DNA of 64,000 bases, taken from NCBI GenBank assembly GCA_023954045.1, contig JAMLIR010000012.1, forward strand, positions 62,001-126,000, given 5' to 3'. This document shows, one piece after another, positions 10,101-20,688 of this stretch. A program made the translations under genes and the position numbers. Every line of letters begins with the position of its first letter. The stretch's first letter is position 1. The notes beneath the pieces are model-generated. The model saw only the letters and a program-made list of their open reading frames with translations, made no database searches and was not told the DNA's origin. Source of the stretch: Burkholderiaceae bacterium. Lineage in GTDB: Bacteria > Pseudomonadota > Gammaproteobacteria > Burkholderiales > Burkholderiaceae_E.

Positions 10101-10936
10101 TCAAGGCCTGGGAGGCGCTGTCGAAGATCACCGGCCGCGAGCACGCGCACCTGGCGCTGCACCGCGAGGACGAGAAGATCCGCTTCCGCGACATCCAGGC
10201 GCAGCCGCGCAAGATCATCTCGTCGCCGACCTGGTCGGGGCTCGAGAGCGAGAAGGTCTCCTACAACGCCGGCTACACCAACGTCCACGAGCTGATCCCG
10301 TGGCGCACGCTGTCGGGGCGCCAGCAGTTCTACCAGGACCATCCGTGGATGCGCGATTTCGGCGAGGGCTTCGCCAGCTACCGGCCGCCGGTCGACCTGA
10401 AGGCGGTGGCGACGGTGATGGGACGCAAGCCGAACGGCAACACGGAGATCGCGCTGAACTTCATCACGCCGCACCAGAAGTGGGGCATCCACTCCACCTA
10501 CACCGACAACCTGATCATGCTGACGCTGAATCGCGGCGGGCCGGTGATCTGGCTCTCCGAGGACGACGCGCGCCGTGCGGGAATCGTCGACAACGACTGG
10601 GTGGAGCTGTTCAACGCGAACGGCGCGATCGCTGCGCGCGCCGTGGTCAGCCAGCGCGTCAAGCCCGGCATGGTCATGATGTACCACGCCCAGGAGAAGA
10701 TCATCAACACGCCGGGATCGGAGATCACCGGCATGCGCGGCGGCATCCACAACTCGGTCACGCGCGTGGTGCTCAAGCCCACGCACATGATCGGCGGCTA
10801 CGCGCAGTACAGCTACGGCTTCAACTACTACGGCACCATCGGCACCAACCGCGACGAGTTCGTCGTCGTGCGCAAGATGGCGAAGGTGGACTGGCTGGAC
10901 GAACCTGCGACGACGACCTCGGGGGGGCACCAATGA
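7145..10936 (+). CDS. narG: Respiratory nitrate reductase alpha subunit NarG
   Basis: The 1263-residue catalytic subunit of membrane-bound nitrate reductase reduces nitrate to nitrite at a bis-MGD molybdenum centre on the cytoplasmic face. The FS0 iron-sulfur ligands are visible at E. coli-like positions: His50, Cys54, Cys58 (HGTNCTGSC) and Cys93 (GCARGAS). The molybdenum ligand aspartate is in FYDWYCDLPPSSP at about 223. Long blocks are nearly identical to E. coli NarG, for example NHWYHSDMNYRG, GGGWAHYVGQEKLRPQTGW, NLLGSSGKGHE and the C-terminal GFNYYGTIGTNRDEFVVVRKM. Length is normal. The stop overlaps the narH start by 4 bp (ATGA), indicating translational coupling. No frameshift is seen. 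A long open frame on the opposite strand is a codon-bias shadow. Confidence 0.98.
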   Translation: MSHFLDRLTFFNQPKEAFSDGHGVTTGEDRTWEDAYRNRWQHDKIVRSTHGTNCTGSCSWKIYVKGGIVTWETQQTDYPRTRPDLPNHEPRGCARGASYSWYLYSANRVKYPMVRGRLMKAWRAARAVAKSPVDAWAAIVENDAVRRDYQQQRGMGGFVRADWDEVDELIAAANVYTIERYGPDRVVGFSPIPAMSMISYAAGARYLSLIGGTCLSFYDWYCDLPPSSPQTWGEQTDVPESADWYNSTFLIAWGSNVPQTRTPDAHFFTEVRYKGAKVVAVTPDYAEVSKLADLWLHPKQGTDAALAMAMGHVILKEFYFDRRSSYFDDYARRYTDLPMLVQLRETTLADGTKVLAPDRYLRASDFGDALGQDNNPEWKTAAFDQTGAIVVPNGSIGFRWGKEGRADAGKWNLENREARGGREVKLSLSLLDDAAPAHEVVTVGFPYFGGIETPHFERNDQGGAVLKRQVPAARLALVEGGERREVLVATVFDLLAANYGVARGLPAENAADDYDSDRPYTPAWQERITGVPRAQAIAVARQFADNADKTRGRSMVIIGAAMNHWYHSDMNYRGIINMLMLCGCVGQTGGGWAHYVGQEKLRPQTGWTALAFALDWIRPPRQQNSTSFFYAHTDQWRYERLGVDEILSPLADRSRYQGSMIDCNVRAERMGWLPSAPQLKTNPLQVVRDAQAAGVDPKDYVKRALKDGSLQMSCEDPDDPANWPRNLFVWRSNLLGSSGKGHEYFLRHLLGTSHGVQGSDLGPGDAKPQEVRWHAQAPEGKLDLLVTLDFRMSTTCLYSDVVLPTATWYEKNDLNTSDMHPFIHPLSTAVDPAWQARSDWEIYKGFAKKFSEVCVGHLGVEKEVVLTPMMHDTPGELAQALDVRDWRRGECELEPGRTAPQVTVVERDYPNTFRRFTALGPLMSRIGNGGKGIAWNTEDEVRALAELNGAVADEGTTKGLPRIVTDIDAAETVMMLAPETNGHVAVKAWEALSKITGREHAHLALHREDEKIRFRDIQAQPRKIISSPTWSGLESEKVSYNAGYTNVHELIPWRTLSGRQQFYQDHPWMRDFGEGFASYRPPVDLKAVATVMGRKPNGNTEIALNFITPHQKWGIHSTYTDNLIMLTLNRGGPVIWLSEDDARRAGIVDNDWVELFNANGAIAARAVVSQRVKPGMVMMYHAQEKIINTPGSEITGMRGGIHNSVTRVVLKPTHMIGGYAQYSYGFNYYGTIGTNRDEFVVVRKMAKVDWLDEPATTTSGGHQ

Positions 10937-12456
10937 GAATCCGCGCACAGATCGGCATGGTGCTGAACCTGGACAAGTGCATCGGCTGCCACACCTGCTC
11001 GGTCACCTGCAAGAACGTCTGGACCAACCGCTCCGGGATGGAGTACGCGTGGTTCAACAACGTCGAGACGAAGCCGGGCATCGGCTACCCGAAGGAGTGG
11101 GAGAACCAGGACCGCTGGAACGGCGGCTGGGTGCGCCGCGCCGACGGCTCGATCCGCCCGCGCCAGGGGGCGAAGTGGAAGCTGCTGATGCGCATCTTCG
11201 CGAACCCCGACCTGCCGCAGATCGACGACTACTACGAGCCGTTCACGTTCGACTACGACCACCTGCACTCGGCGCCCGAGATGAAGGCGGCGCCGACGGC
11301 GCGGCCGCGCAGCCTGATCACCGGCGAGCGGATCGAGAAGATCGAGTGGGGCCCGAACTGGGAGGAGATCCTGGGCGGCGAGTTCTCGAAGCGCTCGAAG
11401 GACCGCAACTTCGACGACGTGCAGAAGGACATCTACGGGCAGTTCGAGAACACCTTCATGATGTACCTGCCGCGGCTGTGCGAGCACTGCCTGAACCCGG
11501 CCTGCGTCGCGTCGTGCCCGTCGGGGTCGATCTACAAGCGCGAGGAGGACGGGATCGTGCTGATCGACCAGGACAAGTGCCGGGGCTGGCGGATGTGCGT
11601 CTCGGGCTGCCCGTACAAGAAGATCTACTACAACTGGCAGACCGGCAAGGCCGAGAAGTGCATCTTCTGCTACCCGCGGATCGAGGCGGGCCAGCCCACC
11701 GTCTGCTCGGAGACCTGCGTCGGGCGGATCCGCTATCTCGGCGTGCTGCTGTACGACGCCGACCGCATCGAGGCCGCGGCCAGCGTCGAGCACGACCGCG
11801 ACCTGTACCAGGCGCAGCTCGAGCTCTTTCTCGACCCGAACGACCCGCAGGTGATCGCGCAGGCGCGCGCCGACGGGGTGCCCGACGCGTGGCTGGAGGC
11901 GGCGCGCAACAGCCCGGTCTACCGGATGGCGGTCGACTGGAAGGTGGCCCTGCCGCTGCACCCGGAGTACCGCACGCTGCCGATGGTCTGGTACGTGCCG
12001 CCGCTGTCGCCGATCTCGGCCGCGGCCAACGCCGGCGAGATCGGCATCAACGGCCAGATCCCCGACGTCGAGCAGCTGCGCATCCCGATCCGCTACCTGG
12101 CGAACCTGCTGACCGCCGGCGACACCGAGCCGGTGGTGCGCGCACTCGAGCGGATGCTGGCGATGCGCGCGTACCAGCGCGACCGTCACGTCGAGGGACG
12201 CGAGAACCTGGCCGTGCTCGAGCAGGTCGGGCTGAGCGCGGCCGAGGTCGGGAAGATGTACCAGGTGATGGCGATCGCGAACTACGAGGACCGCTTCGTG
12301 ATCCCGACGACGCACCGCGAGTACGCCGAGAACGCGTTCGACGTGCGCGGCGGTTGCGGCTTCTCGTTCGGCAACGGCTGCTCGGACGGGGCGACCCGCA
12401 CCAGCCTGTTCGGCGCCGGCAAGAAGCGGACGATCCCGATCAAGGCCACGCTGTGA
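10933..12456 (+). CDS. narH: Respiratory nitrate reductase beta subunit NarH
   Basis: This 507-residue electron-transfer subunit carries three [4Fe-4S] clusters and one [3Fe-4S] cluster between NarI haems and NarG. The first Cys group is C16, C19, C22, C26 (DKCIGCHTCSVTCK). Further groups are CEHCLNPACVASCP, CRGWRMCVSGCPY, where Trp219 replaces a cysteine as in E. coli and makes the 3Fe cluster, and CIFCYPRIEAGQPTVCSETC. The start ATG at 10933 overlaps the narG stop. The reading frame open upstream of it is only the +1 shadow of narG. The end overlaps or abuts narJ. A conserved C-terminal GCGFSFGNGCSDG segment is present, and length is normal. Confidence 0.97.
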   Translation: MRIRAQIGMVLNLDKCIGCHTCSVTCKNVWTNRSGMEYAWFNNVETKPGIGYPKEWENQDRWNGGWVRRADGSIRPRQGAKWKLLMRIFANPDLPQIDDYYEPFTFDYDHLHSAPEMKAAPTARPRSLITGERIEKIEWGPNWEEILGGEFSKRSKDRNFDDVQKDIYGQFENTFMMYLPRLCEHCLNPACVASCPSGSIYKREEDGIVLIDQDKCRGWRMCVSGCPYKKIYYNWQTGKAEKCIFCYPRIEAGQPTVCSETCVGRIRYLGVLLYDADRIEAAASVEHDRDLYQAQLELFLDPNDPQVIAQARADGVPDAWLEAARNSPVYRMAVDWKVALPLHPEYRTLPMVWYVPPLSPISAAANAGEIGINGQIPDVEQLRIPIRYLANLLTAGDTEPVVRALERMLAMRAYQRDRHVEGRENLAVLEQVGLSAAEVGKMYQVMAIANYEDRFVIPTTHREYAENAFDVRGGCGFSFGNGCSDGATRTSLFGAGKKRTIPIKATL

Positions 12457-13178
12457 TGGAGCCGCACATGAACGACACCTGCCGGGCGCTGGCGCTGCTG
12501 CTGACCTACCCGGACGCGCGGCTGCGCGCGCTGCTGCCGCGAATGGCGGAGTTCCTCGCTGCCGACCGATCGTTGAGCGCGGCGGCGCGCGAGGGGCTCG
12601 CGGCGCTGGTGGCCGAGTTGCGCGACGGCGAGCCCTACGAAGTCGAGGCCGCCTACGTGGACTGTTTCGACCGCGGGCGCTCGACCTCGCTGCTGCTGTT
12701 CGAGCACGTCCACGGCGACTCGCGCGAGCGTGGGCAGGCGATGATCGACCTGCTGGCCACCTACGAGAGCGCGGGGCTGCGGCTGGCGCCCGGCGAGCTG
12801 CCCGACTACCTGCCGGCCGTGCTCGAGTTCGCCTCGACGCAGCCGCCGAAGGTGGCGCGCGAGTTCCTCGGCGAGCTGTCGCAGATCCTCAACGAACTGC
12901 ACAGCGCGCTCGTGGCGCGGCGCAGCCGCTACGCGGCGGTGATCGCGAGCGTGCTCGAGCTCGCCGGCGAGCGGGTCCGCCACGTTGCCCTGCCACCCGA
13001 GGAGCCGATCGACGAAGCGTGGGCCGAGCCGCCCGCGTTCGACGGCTGCTCCACGCGAGGACAGGCGCGCCCGGACGGCGCGCAGCCGGTCCAAATCGTC
13101 CGCAAGACCCCCGACGCGGGGGCAACCCGCGGCGTCAGCCTGCCCGCCGCGTCGCTTCGCCAGGGAGCCCTGCGATGA
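12456..13178 (+). CDS. narJ: Nitrate reductase assembly chaperone NarJ
   Basis: A 240-residue cytoplasmic redox-enzyme maturation chaperone (TorD/DmsD/NarJ superfamily) that holds apo-NarGH until molybdenum cofactor insertion and membrane attachment. Family features are the early LALLLTYPDARL, DCFDRGRSTSLLLFEHVHGDSRERGQAM (the diagnostic NarJ block, given here in part) and PDYLPAVLEFAS. The C-terminal 50 residues are basic and low in predicted structure. The chosen ATG at 12456 overlaps the narH TGA. An in-frame GTG at 12453 or ATG at 12468 is also possible. The gene end overlaps narI by 4 bp. Confidence 0.95.
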   Translation: MEPHMNDTCRALALLLTYPDARLRALLPRMAEFLAADRSLSAAAREGLAALVAELRDGEPYEVEAAYVDCFDRGRSTSLLLFEHVHGDSRERGQAMIDLLATYESAGLRLAPGELPDYLPAVLEFASTQPPKVAREFLGELSQILNELHSALVARRSRYAAVIASVLELAGERVRHVALPPEEPIDEAWAEPPAFDGCSTRGQARPDGAQPVQIVRKTPDAGATRGVSLPAASLRQGALR

Positions 13179-13912
13179 ACGTCGCCAACACCTTCTTCTT
13201 CGGCATCTACCCGTACGTCTGCCTGACGGTGTTCCTCGTCGGCAGCCTGATCCGGTTCGACCGCGACCAGTACACGTGGAAGAGCGACTCGTCGCAACTG
13301 CTGCGCGCCGGTCAGCTGCGTTGGGGCAGCAACCTGTTCCACGTCGGCGTGCTGTTCCTGTTCTTCGGGCACTTCGTCGGCATGCTGACGCCGCACTTCG
13401 TCTACGAGCCGTTCATCGGGGCCGGCGCCAAGCAGGTCCTGGCGATGGTTTCCGGCGGCATCGCCGGCGTGCTGGGGCTGGCCGGGCTGACGCTGCTGCT
13501 GTACCGGCGGATCAGCGATCCCCGGATCCGCGCGATCTCGAAGCCCAGCGACGTCATGCTGCTGTGGCTGTTCTGGGCGCAGCTCGCGCTCGGGCTCGCG
13601 ACGATCCCGCTGTCCGGCCGGCACCTGGACGGCAGCATGATGCTCGTGCTGGCCGAGTGGGCGCAGCGGATCGTCACGTTCCGGCCCGGCGCTGCCGAAC
13701 TGATGGCCGACGTGAACACGGTCTTCAAGCTGCACATGGTGCTGGGGATGACGGTATTCCTGGTCTTCCCGTTCACGCGGCTGGTGCACGTCTGGAGCGG
13801 CTTCGCGTCGCTGGCCTACCTGTTCCGCCCGTACCAGGTCGTGCGAAGCCGGCGGCTGAACCTGCCGGCGGGGCACAACGAGCCGGCGGCGCGCCGCGTC
13901 GGCGGCGCCTGA
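13175..13912 (+). CDS. narI: Respiratory nitrate reductase gamma subunit NarI (cytochrome b)
   Basis: This 245-residue, five-helix membrane subunit oxidises quinol at the periplasmic side and passes electrons through two b haems to NarH. The four haem ligands fall at exactly the E. coli residue numbers: His56 and His66 (FHVGVLFLFFGHFVG), His187 (KLHMVLG) and His205 (RLVHVWSG). The N-terminus NTFFFGIYPYVC and the late FRPYQVVRSRR segment are also typical. The ATG at 13175 overlaps the narJ stop (ATGA), completing a fully coupled narGHJI unit. Length is normal and the frame is intact. Confidence 0.97.
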   Translation: MNVANTFFFGIYPYVCLTVFLVGSLIRFDRDQYTWKSDSSQLLRAGQLRWGSNLFHVGVLFLFFGHFVGMLTPHFVYEPFIGAGAKQVLAMVSGGIAGVLGLAGLTLLLYRRISDPRIRAISKPSDVMLLWLFWAQLALGLATIPLSGRHLDGSMMLVLAEWAQRIVTFRPGAAELMADVNTVFKLHMVLGMTVFLVFPFTRLVHVWSGFASLAYLFRPYQVVRSRRLNLPAGHNEPAARRVGGA

Positions 13913-13934
13913 GGTGCTCGAGGGAGGAGCGGCG

Positions 13935-14879
13935 ATGAATCCGGTGAAGTCGGGCGAGGAAGCGATGACGATCGTCGAGGTGCACAGGCAGCGGGCGGCG
14001 CCAGCGCGGCGGCCGGACAGCGATGCGCAGGCGGAGTCCGGGGCGCGCAGCCCTGCGGCGGGCGCGGTGGCGCGGGTCGACGGAATAGCGCTGCACGTCG
14101 CCGGCGAGTTGCTCGATCCGGCGGAGTTGCGCCAGCGCGCTTGCACCGAGTTGCTGCGGCAGGCCGCGCAGCGTGCGGGCCTGCTCGCGGCCGACGACGC
14201 GGCGGGCGACGACGGCGTCGTCAGCGAGGCTGCCGCGAGCGCGATCGAGGCGCTGCTCGAACGCGAACTGCGCGTACCCGGGCCGTCGGACGAAGACTGC
14301 CGCCGGCACCATGCCGCGAACCCGGCGCGCTACGCGACCGGCGAGCGGGTGCTCGCGCGCCACGTGCTGTTCGCGGTGACGCCGGGCGTCGATGTGAACG
14401 CGTTGCTGCCGCGCGCCGAGCAGCTGTTGCTGAAGCTGCGTTGCGATGACGGGGCGCGTGATCGGCGCGCCGCCGGCGACGCGGACGACGCGGGTGGCGC
14501 GGGCAGCACGGCCGGGGACGCGTTTGCAGCGGCCGCGCGCGAATGGTCGAACTGCCCCAGCGGCGCAGACGGCGGGGCGCTCGGCTGGCTGCGCAGCGCC
14601 GACTGCGTGCCGGAGTTCGCGCGCGAGCTGTTCGGCCAGCCGGTCGTCGGGGTGCTGCCGCGGCTGGTGCGGACCCGATTCGGGCTGCACGTCGTCGAAG
14701 TGCTCGAGCGCGAGCCCGGCGTCGCGCAGCCCTACGAGACGGTAGCCGGCGCGGTCGCGCTCGCGTTGCGCCAGCAGGCCTGGACGACCGCGCTGCGCCA
14801 GTATCTGCGGCTGCTCGCCGCGCAGGCGCGCCTCGAAGGCGTCGATCTCGACGCCGCCGGGACGCCGCTGGTCCAGTAG
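13935..14879 (+). CDS. Parvulin-type (PpiC) peptidyl-prolyl isomerase of the nar operon
   Basis: A 314-residue protein with a C-terminal rotamase domain (about 125-245): ERVLARHVLFAVTPG, GGALGWL, VPEFARELF and TRFGLHVVEVLERE are the parvulin core. The N-terminal half is a helical NifM/SurA-like chaperone region. No signal peptide or membrane segment is visible, so it should act in the cytoplasm, where NarGH is assembled. Parvulins of this type follow narGHJI in many betaproteobacteria, and a role in folding NarG or NarH is the usual inference; direct proof is not known to me. The start was set at the ATG at 13935 because AGGGAGGAG lies 5 bp upstream. An in-frame GTG at 13914 would add seven residues. 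The domain contains an alanine/glycine/aspartate-rich insert near 183-200. Confidence 0.85.
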   Translation: MNPVKSGEEAMTIVEVHRQRAAPARRPDSDAQAESGARSPAAGAVARVDGIALHVAGELLDPAELRQRACTELLRQAAQRAGLLAADDAAGDDGVVSEAAASAIEALLERELRVPGPSDEDCRRHHAANPARYATGERVLARHVLFAVTPGVDVNALLPRAEQLLLKLRCDDGARDRRAAGDADDAGGAGSTAGDAFAAAAREWSNCPSGADGGALGWLRSADCVPEFARELFGQPVVGVLPRLVRTRFGLHVVEVLEREPGVAQPYETVAGAVALALRQQAWTTALRQYLRLLAAQARLEGVDLDAAGTPLVQ

Positions 14880-14888
14880 CGGCCCCCG

Positions 14889-15308
14889 TTACATCGGGAT
14901 CGGCACGACTGCGGTCACCTCGATCTCGAGCTTCGCGCGCTCCTCCATCAACGCGACGACCTGCACGGCGGTCATCGCGGGATAGTGGATCCGGCCCTCG
15001 GCGTCGGTCATGAACTCGCGGTAGGCGGCGCCCAGCGGCTTGCCGGCTCCGAGGTACTCGCGGCGGTCGGTCACGTACCAGGTCATCCGCACGATGTGCT
15101 CGGGGCCGCCGCCCGCCTCGGCCAGCACCGCGCGCACGTTGGCGAGTGCCTGCCGGGCCTGGCCGACGAAGTCGTCGGTCTCGAACTCGCAGCGTTCGTT
15201 CCAGCCGATCTGGCCGGCGATCGACACCACGGTGCCGCGCGCGGCGATGCCGTTGGCGTAGCCGCGCGGCGCTGTCCAGCCCTTGGGCTGCAGGACGGTC
15301 TTGTGCAT
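14889..15308 (-). CDS. RidA/YjgF family protein in the kynurenine operon
   Basis: A 139-residue RidA-family protein (MHKTVLQPKGWTAPRGYANG start). The family forms trimers that hydrolyse reactive enamine and imine intermediates to release ammonia. Visible family blocks are VVSIAGQIGWN, FVGQARQALANVRAVLAEAGG, HIVRMTWYVTDRREYLGAG and the late HYPAMTAVQVVALMEERAKLEIEVTAVV. RidA proteins usually carry a conserved Arg in the C-terminal R-x-x-V stretch; the corresponding place here reads YPAMTAVQV, so canonical catalytic chemistry is uncertain. It is the last gene of kynB-kynU-kynA-ridA, 17 bp after kynA, which suggests handling of an amino- or imino-intermediate of tryptophan or anthranilate breakdown. 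Its stop is 9 bp from the convergent parvulin gene. Confidence 0.85.
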   Translation of the reverse strand: MHKTVLQPKGWTAPRGYANGIAARGTVVSIAGQIGWNERCEFETDDFVGQARQALANVRAVLAEAGGGPEHIVRMTWYVTDRREYLGAGKPLGAAYREFMTDAEGRIHYPAMTAVQVVALMEERAKLEIEVTAVVPIPM

Positions 15309-15325
15309 CTTCGGACTCCGTTCGT

Positions 15326-16153
15326 TCAGAGATCGGTGCGTACCTTCCACAGTTCGGGAAACAGCACCACGTCGAGCATCCTGCGCAGGTAGGCGACGCC
15401 GGCGGTGCCGCCGGTGCCGGGCTTGAAGCCGATGATCCGCTCGACCGTCGTCACGTGGCGGAAGCGCCACTGCCGGAACGCGTCCTCGAGGTCGATCAGT
15501 TCCTCGGCGAGTTCGTACAGGCCCCAGTGGCGCTCGGGCTCGCGGTAGACGGCGAGCCAGGCCGCCTCGAGCGGCTCGGAGAACCCACGCGGCTGCGACC
15601 AGTCGCGCTCGACGTCGCCGGGCGCGAGTGCGAAGCCGCGTCGCGCGAGCAGGCGGATCGCCTCGTCGTACAGCGAGGGTTCGGCGAGCGCCCGGGCAAC
15701 CTGCGCGTGCAGGTCCGGGCGGTGCGCGTGGGGCCTCAGCATCACCGGGTTCTTGTTGCCGAGCATGAACTCGATCTGCCGGTACTGGTACGACTGGAAG
15801 CCCGAGGACGAGCCCAGGTGCGGCCGCATCGCGCTGTACTCCGACGGCGTCATCGTCGCGAGCACGTCCCACGCGTGCACCAGCTGCTCCATGATCCGCG
15901 AGACGCGCGCGAGCATCTTGAACGCCGGGGGCAGGTCGTCGGCCGCCAGCCGCGCGCGCGCCGCGCGCAGCTCGTGCAGCGCCAGCTTCATCCACAATTC
16001 GCTGGTCTGGTGCTGGACGATGAACAGCATCTCGTTGTGGTCGCCCGAGCGCGGCCGTTGGGCGTCGAGGACGGCATCGAGGCACAGGTAGTCGCCGTAG
16101 GTCATCGTGTCCCGGTAGTCGAGCCGGGCACCTTCGAAACGCTCGTCGCTCAT
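15326..16153 (-). CDS. kynA: Tryptophan 2,3-dioxygenase
   Basis: This 275-residue haem dioxygenase opens the indole ring of L-tryptophan to N-formylkynurenine, the first step of the kynurenine pathway. Diagnostic blocks are [37 protein letters not shown] with the distal-pocket histidine, [19 protein letters not shown], and [20 protein letters not shown] with the proximal haem histidine and the tryptophan-binding GTGG loop. Length matches bacterial TDOs. Start MSDERFEG at 16153. It is 40 bp downstream of kynU in a minus-strand operon. Confidence 0.96.
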   Translation of the reverse strand: MSDERFEGARLDYRDTMTYGDYLCLDAVLDAQRPRSGDHNEMLFIVQHQTSELWMKLALHELRAARARLAADDLPPAFKMLARVSRIMEQLVHAWDVLATMTPSEYSAMRPHLGSSSGFQSYQYRQIEFMLGNKNPVMLRPHAHRPDLHAQVARALAEPSLYDEAIRLLARRGFALAPGDVERDWSQPRGFSEPLEAAWLAVYREPERHWGLYELAEELIDLEDAFRQWRFRHVTTVERIIGFKPGTGGTAGVAYLRRMLDVVLFPELWKVRTDL

Positions 16154-16193
16154 GGACGCTCCGTGTGGGACAGTGGGGCGCGCGGCCGGCCGC

Positions 16194-17489
16194 TCAGGTG
16201 ACCGCCGCGCGGGCCAGGAACTCGCCGCGCCGCCATTCGCCGGAATCGAGCACCGCCGCGAGCTGCCCGGCGGCGTCCCAGGCGTCGACGTGGCGCAGGT
16301 AGATCGGCGCGAAGCCGAAGCGCAGGATGTCGGGTGCACGGAAGTCGCCGACCACCCCGCGTGCGATCAGTGCCTGCACCACCGCGTAGGCCTGGTCGCC
16401 GTCGGGCAGCGTGAAGCTGACCTGGCTGCCGCGCCGCTCGCCGTCCATCGGCGTCACGCAGCGCAGGCCGTGCCGCTCGGCGAGCGCCTGCGCGCGCGCG
16501 GCGAAGATCGTGGTGAGCTGCAGCGACTTGCGCCAGAGCGCCGGCAGCCCGCCGTGCGCGTCGGCGGCCAGCAGCGTGTCCAGGCCCGCGTCGAGCGCGA
16601 TCATCGAGAGCACCGGCGGCGTGCCGCACAGGTAGCGCGCGACGCCTTCGGCGGGCCGGTAGCCGGTCTCGAAAGCGAACGGCGCCGCGTGCCCCATCCA
16701 TCCGGACAGCGGTTGCGAGAAGGCCGCCTGGTGGCGTCGCGCCACGAACAGGAATGCCGGCGCGCCGGGGCCGCCGTTCAAATACTTGTAGCCGCAGCCG
16801 ACCGCGAAGTCGGCGCGCGCGGCGTCCAGCTCGACCGGGAACGCGCCGGCCGAGTGCGCGAGATCCCAGAGCGCCAGCGCCCCGGCGCCGTGCGCGGCCT
16901 CGGTCAGCGCCTGCATGTCGAGCCGCGAGCCGGTCCGGTAGTCGACCTGCGTGAGCATCACGACCGCGGCCGATTCGTCGATCGCCGCCGGGAGCTCCTC
17001 GCGCTCGACGAGCCGCAGCACGTGCCCCTTGCCGAGCTGGTCGGCCAATCCCTGGGCGACGTACAGGTCGGTCGGGAAGTTGCCGCGCTCGGACACGATC
17101 ACCCTGCGGTCGGCGCGCAGCCTCAGCGCCGCCGACAGGACCTTGAACAGGTTCACCGAAGTCGCGTCGGCGGCGATGACCTCGTCGGAATCGGCGCCGA
17201 CGAGCCGCGCGATCTTCGCGCCGACGCGCTGCGGCAGGTCGACCCATCCGGCCGTGTTCCAGCTGCGGATCAGGTCGCGGCCCCATTGCCGCTCGACCGC
17301 GTCGGCGAGTCGCGCCGGCGTGGCCGCCGGAAGTGCGCCCAGCGAATTGCCGTCGAGGTAGACGACGCCGGGGGGCAGCGCGAACAGCGCGCGAAGCGGC
17401 GCGAGCGGGTCGGCGGCGTCGAGCGCCTCGCACTGCGCGCGCGTCGCGGCGGGCGGATCGGTCGCGCTGCGGGGTGCGGCGGCGCTCAT
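16194..17489 (-). CDS. kynU: Kynureninase
   Basis: This 431-residue PLP-dependent fold-type I enzyme cleaves L-kynurenine to anthranilate and alanine. Recognisable features are [13 protein letters not shown] near the N-terminus, the [14 protein letters not shown] segment, the cofactor-binding aspartate region [14 protein letters not shown], and the PLP lysine motif [12 protein letters not shown]. The C-terminal part has [18 protein letters not shown]. The start ATG overlaps the kynB stop by 4 bp, so kynB and kynU are translationally coupled. With kynA and kynB it completes the path from tryptophan to anthranilate. Confidence 0.95.
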   Translation of the reverse strand: MSAAAPRSATDPPAATRAQCEALDAADPLAPLRALFALPPGVVYLDGNSLGALPAATPARLADAVERQWGRDLIRSWNTAGWVDLPQRVGAKIARLVGADSDEVIAADATSVNLFKVLSAALRLRADRRVIVSERGNFPTDLYVAQGLADQLGKGHVLRLVEREELPAAIDESAAVVMLTQVDYRTGSRLDMQALTEAAHGAGALALWDLAHSAGAFPVELDAARADFAVGCGYKYLNGGPGAPAFLFVARRHQAAFSQPLSGWMGHAAPFAFETGYRPAEGVARYLCGTPPVLSMIALDAGLDTLLAADAHGGLPALWRKSLQLTTIFAARAQALAERHGLRCVTPMDGERRGSQVSFTLPDGDQAYAVVQALIARGVVGDFRAPDILRFGFAPIYLRHVDAWDAAGQLAAVLDSGEWRRGEFLARAAVT

Positions 17490-18163
17490 GTCGGGGATCT
17501 CCGCGTGGCCGGCTCCGGCGGCTTGCGCGTGCGCAGGACGGCGCGCACGGGACTCGCATCGGCGCCGGCGATGGGCAGCGGCAGCGCGATCAGCTCGTAG
17601 TCGCCCGCAGGCACCGCGTCGAGCACGATTCCTTCCAGGATCGCCATGTCGTGGGCGCGGACGCGCTGGTGCGCGTCCATCGTCTTCGACGCTTCCGGGT
17701 CCAGCGACGGCGTGTCGACGCCGATCAGGACGACGCCGCGCGCGGCCAGCAGGTCGATGCTCGCCGCGGCCACCGGCCGGAAGTCGCTGACCCAGCGATC
17801 GAGCGGAGCGCGCCGCCAGGTGCGCAGCAGCACGCGCGAGGGGCAGGGGCCCGCCCGAACGTCGTCGAGCGCGGCGACGAGCTCATCGGGGACGATCGCC
17901 CCGCGGCCTGCTCCCGCGGAGAGGTCGATCACCCGGCAATCGCCCAGGTAGGGCGCAAGCGAGCGCGTCGCGCTGTCGGCGCCGTCGGGATCGTAGTGCA
18001 GCGGCGCGTCCGCATGAGCGCCGGTGTGCGTCGACAGCGTGAGCCGCGAGACGTTGACCGGCGAGCCGGCGCCGATCGACCAGACGCGCTCGAGCGAGAA
18101 CCGCGTGTCGCCGGGCCACACCGGCGTGCCGGCGTGGATCGCAGGGCTGATGTCGTAGATCAA
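17486..18163 (-). CDS. kynB: Kynurenine formamidase (cyclase-type)
   Basis: This 225-residue metal-dependent hydrolase of the cyclase family removes the formyl group from N-formylkynurenine. Features are the N-terminal [20 protein letters not shown], the metal-binding [16 protein letters not shown] and later [30 protein letters not shown]. It is the promoter-proximal gene of the minus-strand kynB-kynU-kynA-ridA operon. The 116 bp upstream are shared with the divergent monooxygenase/reductase gene and contain a clear inverted repeat. An alpha/beta-hydrolase with an HGGYWR motif at 58494-59369 could provide a second arylformamidase activity, but this one is in the right operon. Confidence 0.94.
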   Translation of the reverse strand: MIYDISPAIHAGTPVWPGDTRFSLERVWSIGAGSPVNVSRLTLSTHTGAHADAPLHYDPDGADSATRSLAPYLGDCRVIDLSAGAGRGAIVPDELVAALDDVRAGPCPSRVLLRTWRRAPLDRWVSDFRPVAAASIDLLAARGVVLIGVDTPSLDPEASKTMDAHQRVRAHDMAILEGIVLDAVPAGDYELIALPLPIAGADASPVRAVLRTRKPPEPATRRSPT

Positions 18164-18213
18164 GGTCTCGGGGCCCGGTCCAGGGAAGTGGCGATGTGCG
18201 TCGGCGTCCGAAA

Positions 18214-18231
18214 TACTTTAGACTTAAAGTA
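18214..18231. promoter_or_regulatory. Perfect 7-bp inverted repeat, operator candidate between kynB and the monooxygenase/reductase gene
   Basis: TACTTTA, spacer GACT, TAAAGTA: two perfect 7-bp arms in an AT-rich island within otherwise GC-rich DNA, 50 bp from kynB and 48 bp from the ATG of the divergent gene. Size and spacing resemble binding sites of MarR-family dimers that respond to aromatic acids or aryl-CoA. No regulator gene lies beside it, so the protein that binds is unknown. It could serve both directions. Confidence 0.6.
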
Positions 18232-18279
18232 ATTCCGCGGCAAGCGGTCGCGGATCCAACCAGGCGAAGGGGCATCGAG

Positions 18280-20655
<2,376 letters not shown>

Positions 20656-20688
20656 GCGGTGCCGGCGCGCAGGACGTAAGATTCGCGG

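Noticed and set aside
7034-10948. Open reading frame of about 1300 codons antisense to narG
   Set aside because: It mirrors narG codon for codon bias, is rich in Arg, Ala, His and Asp without any recognisable domain, and narG itself is near-identical to known NarG. High-GC shadow.
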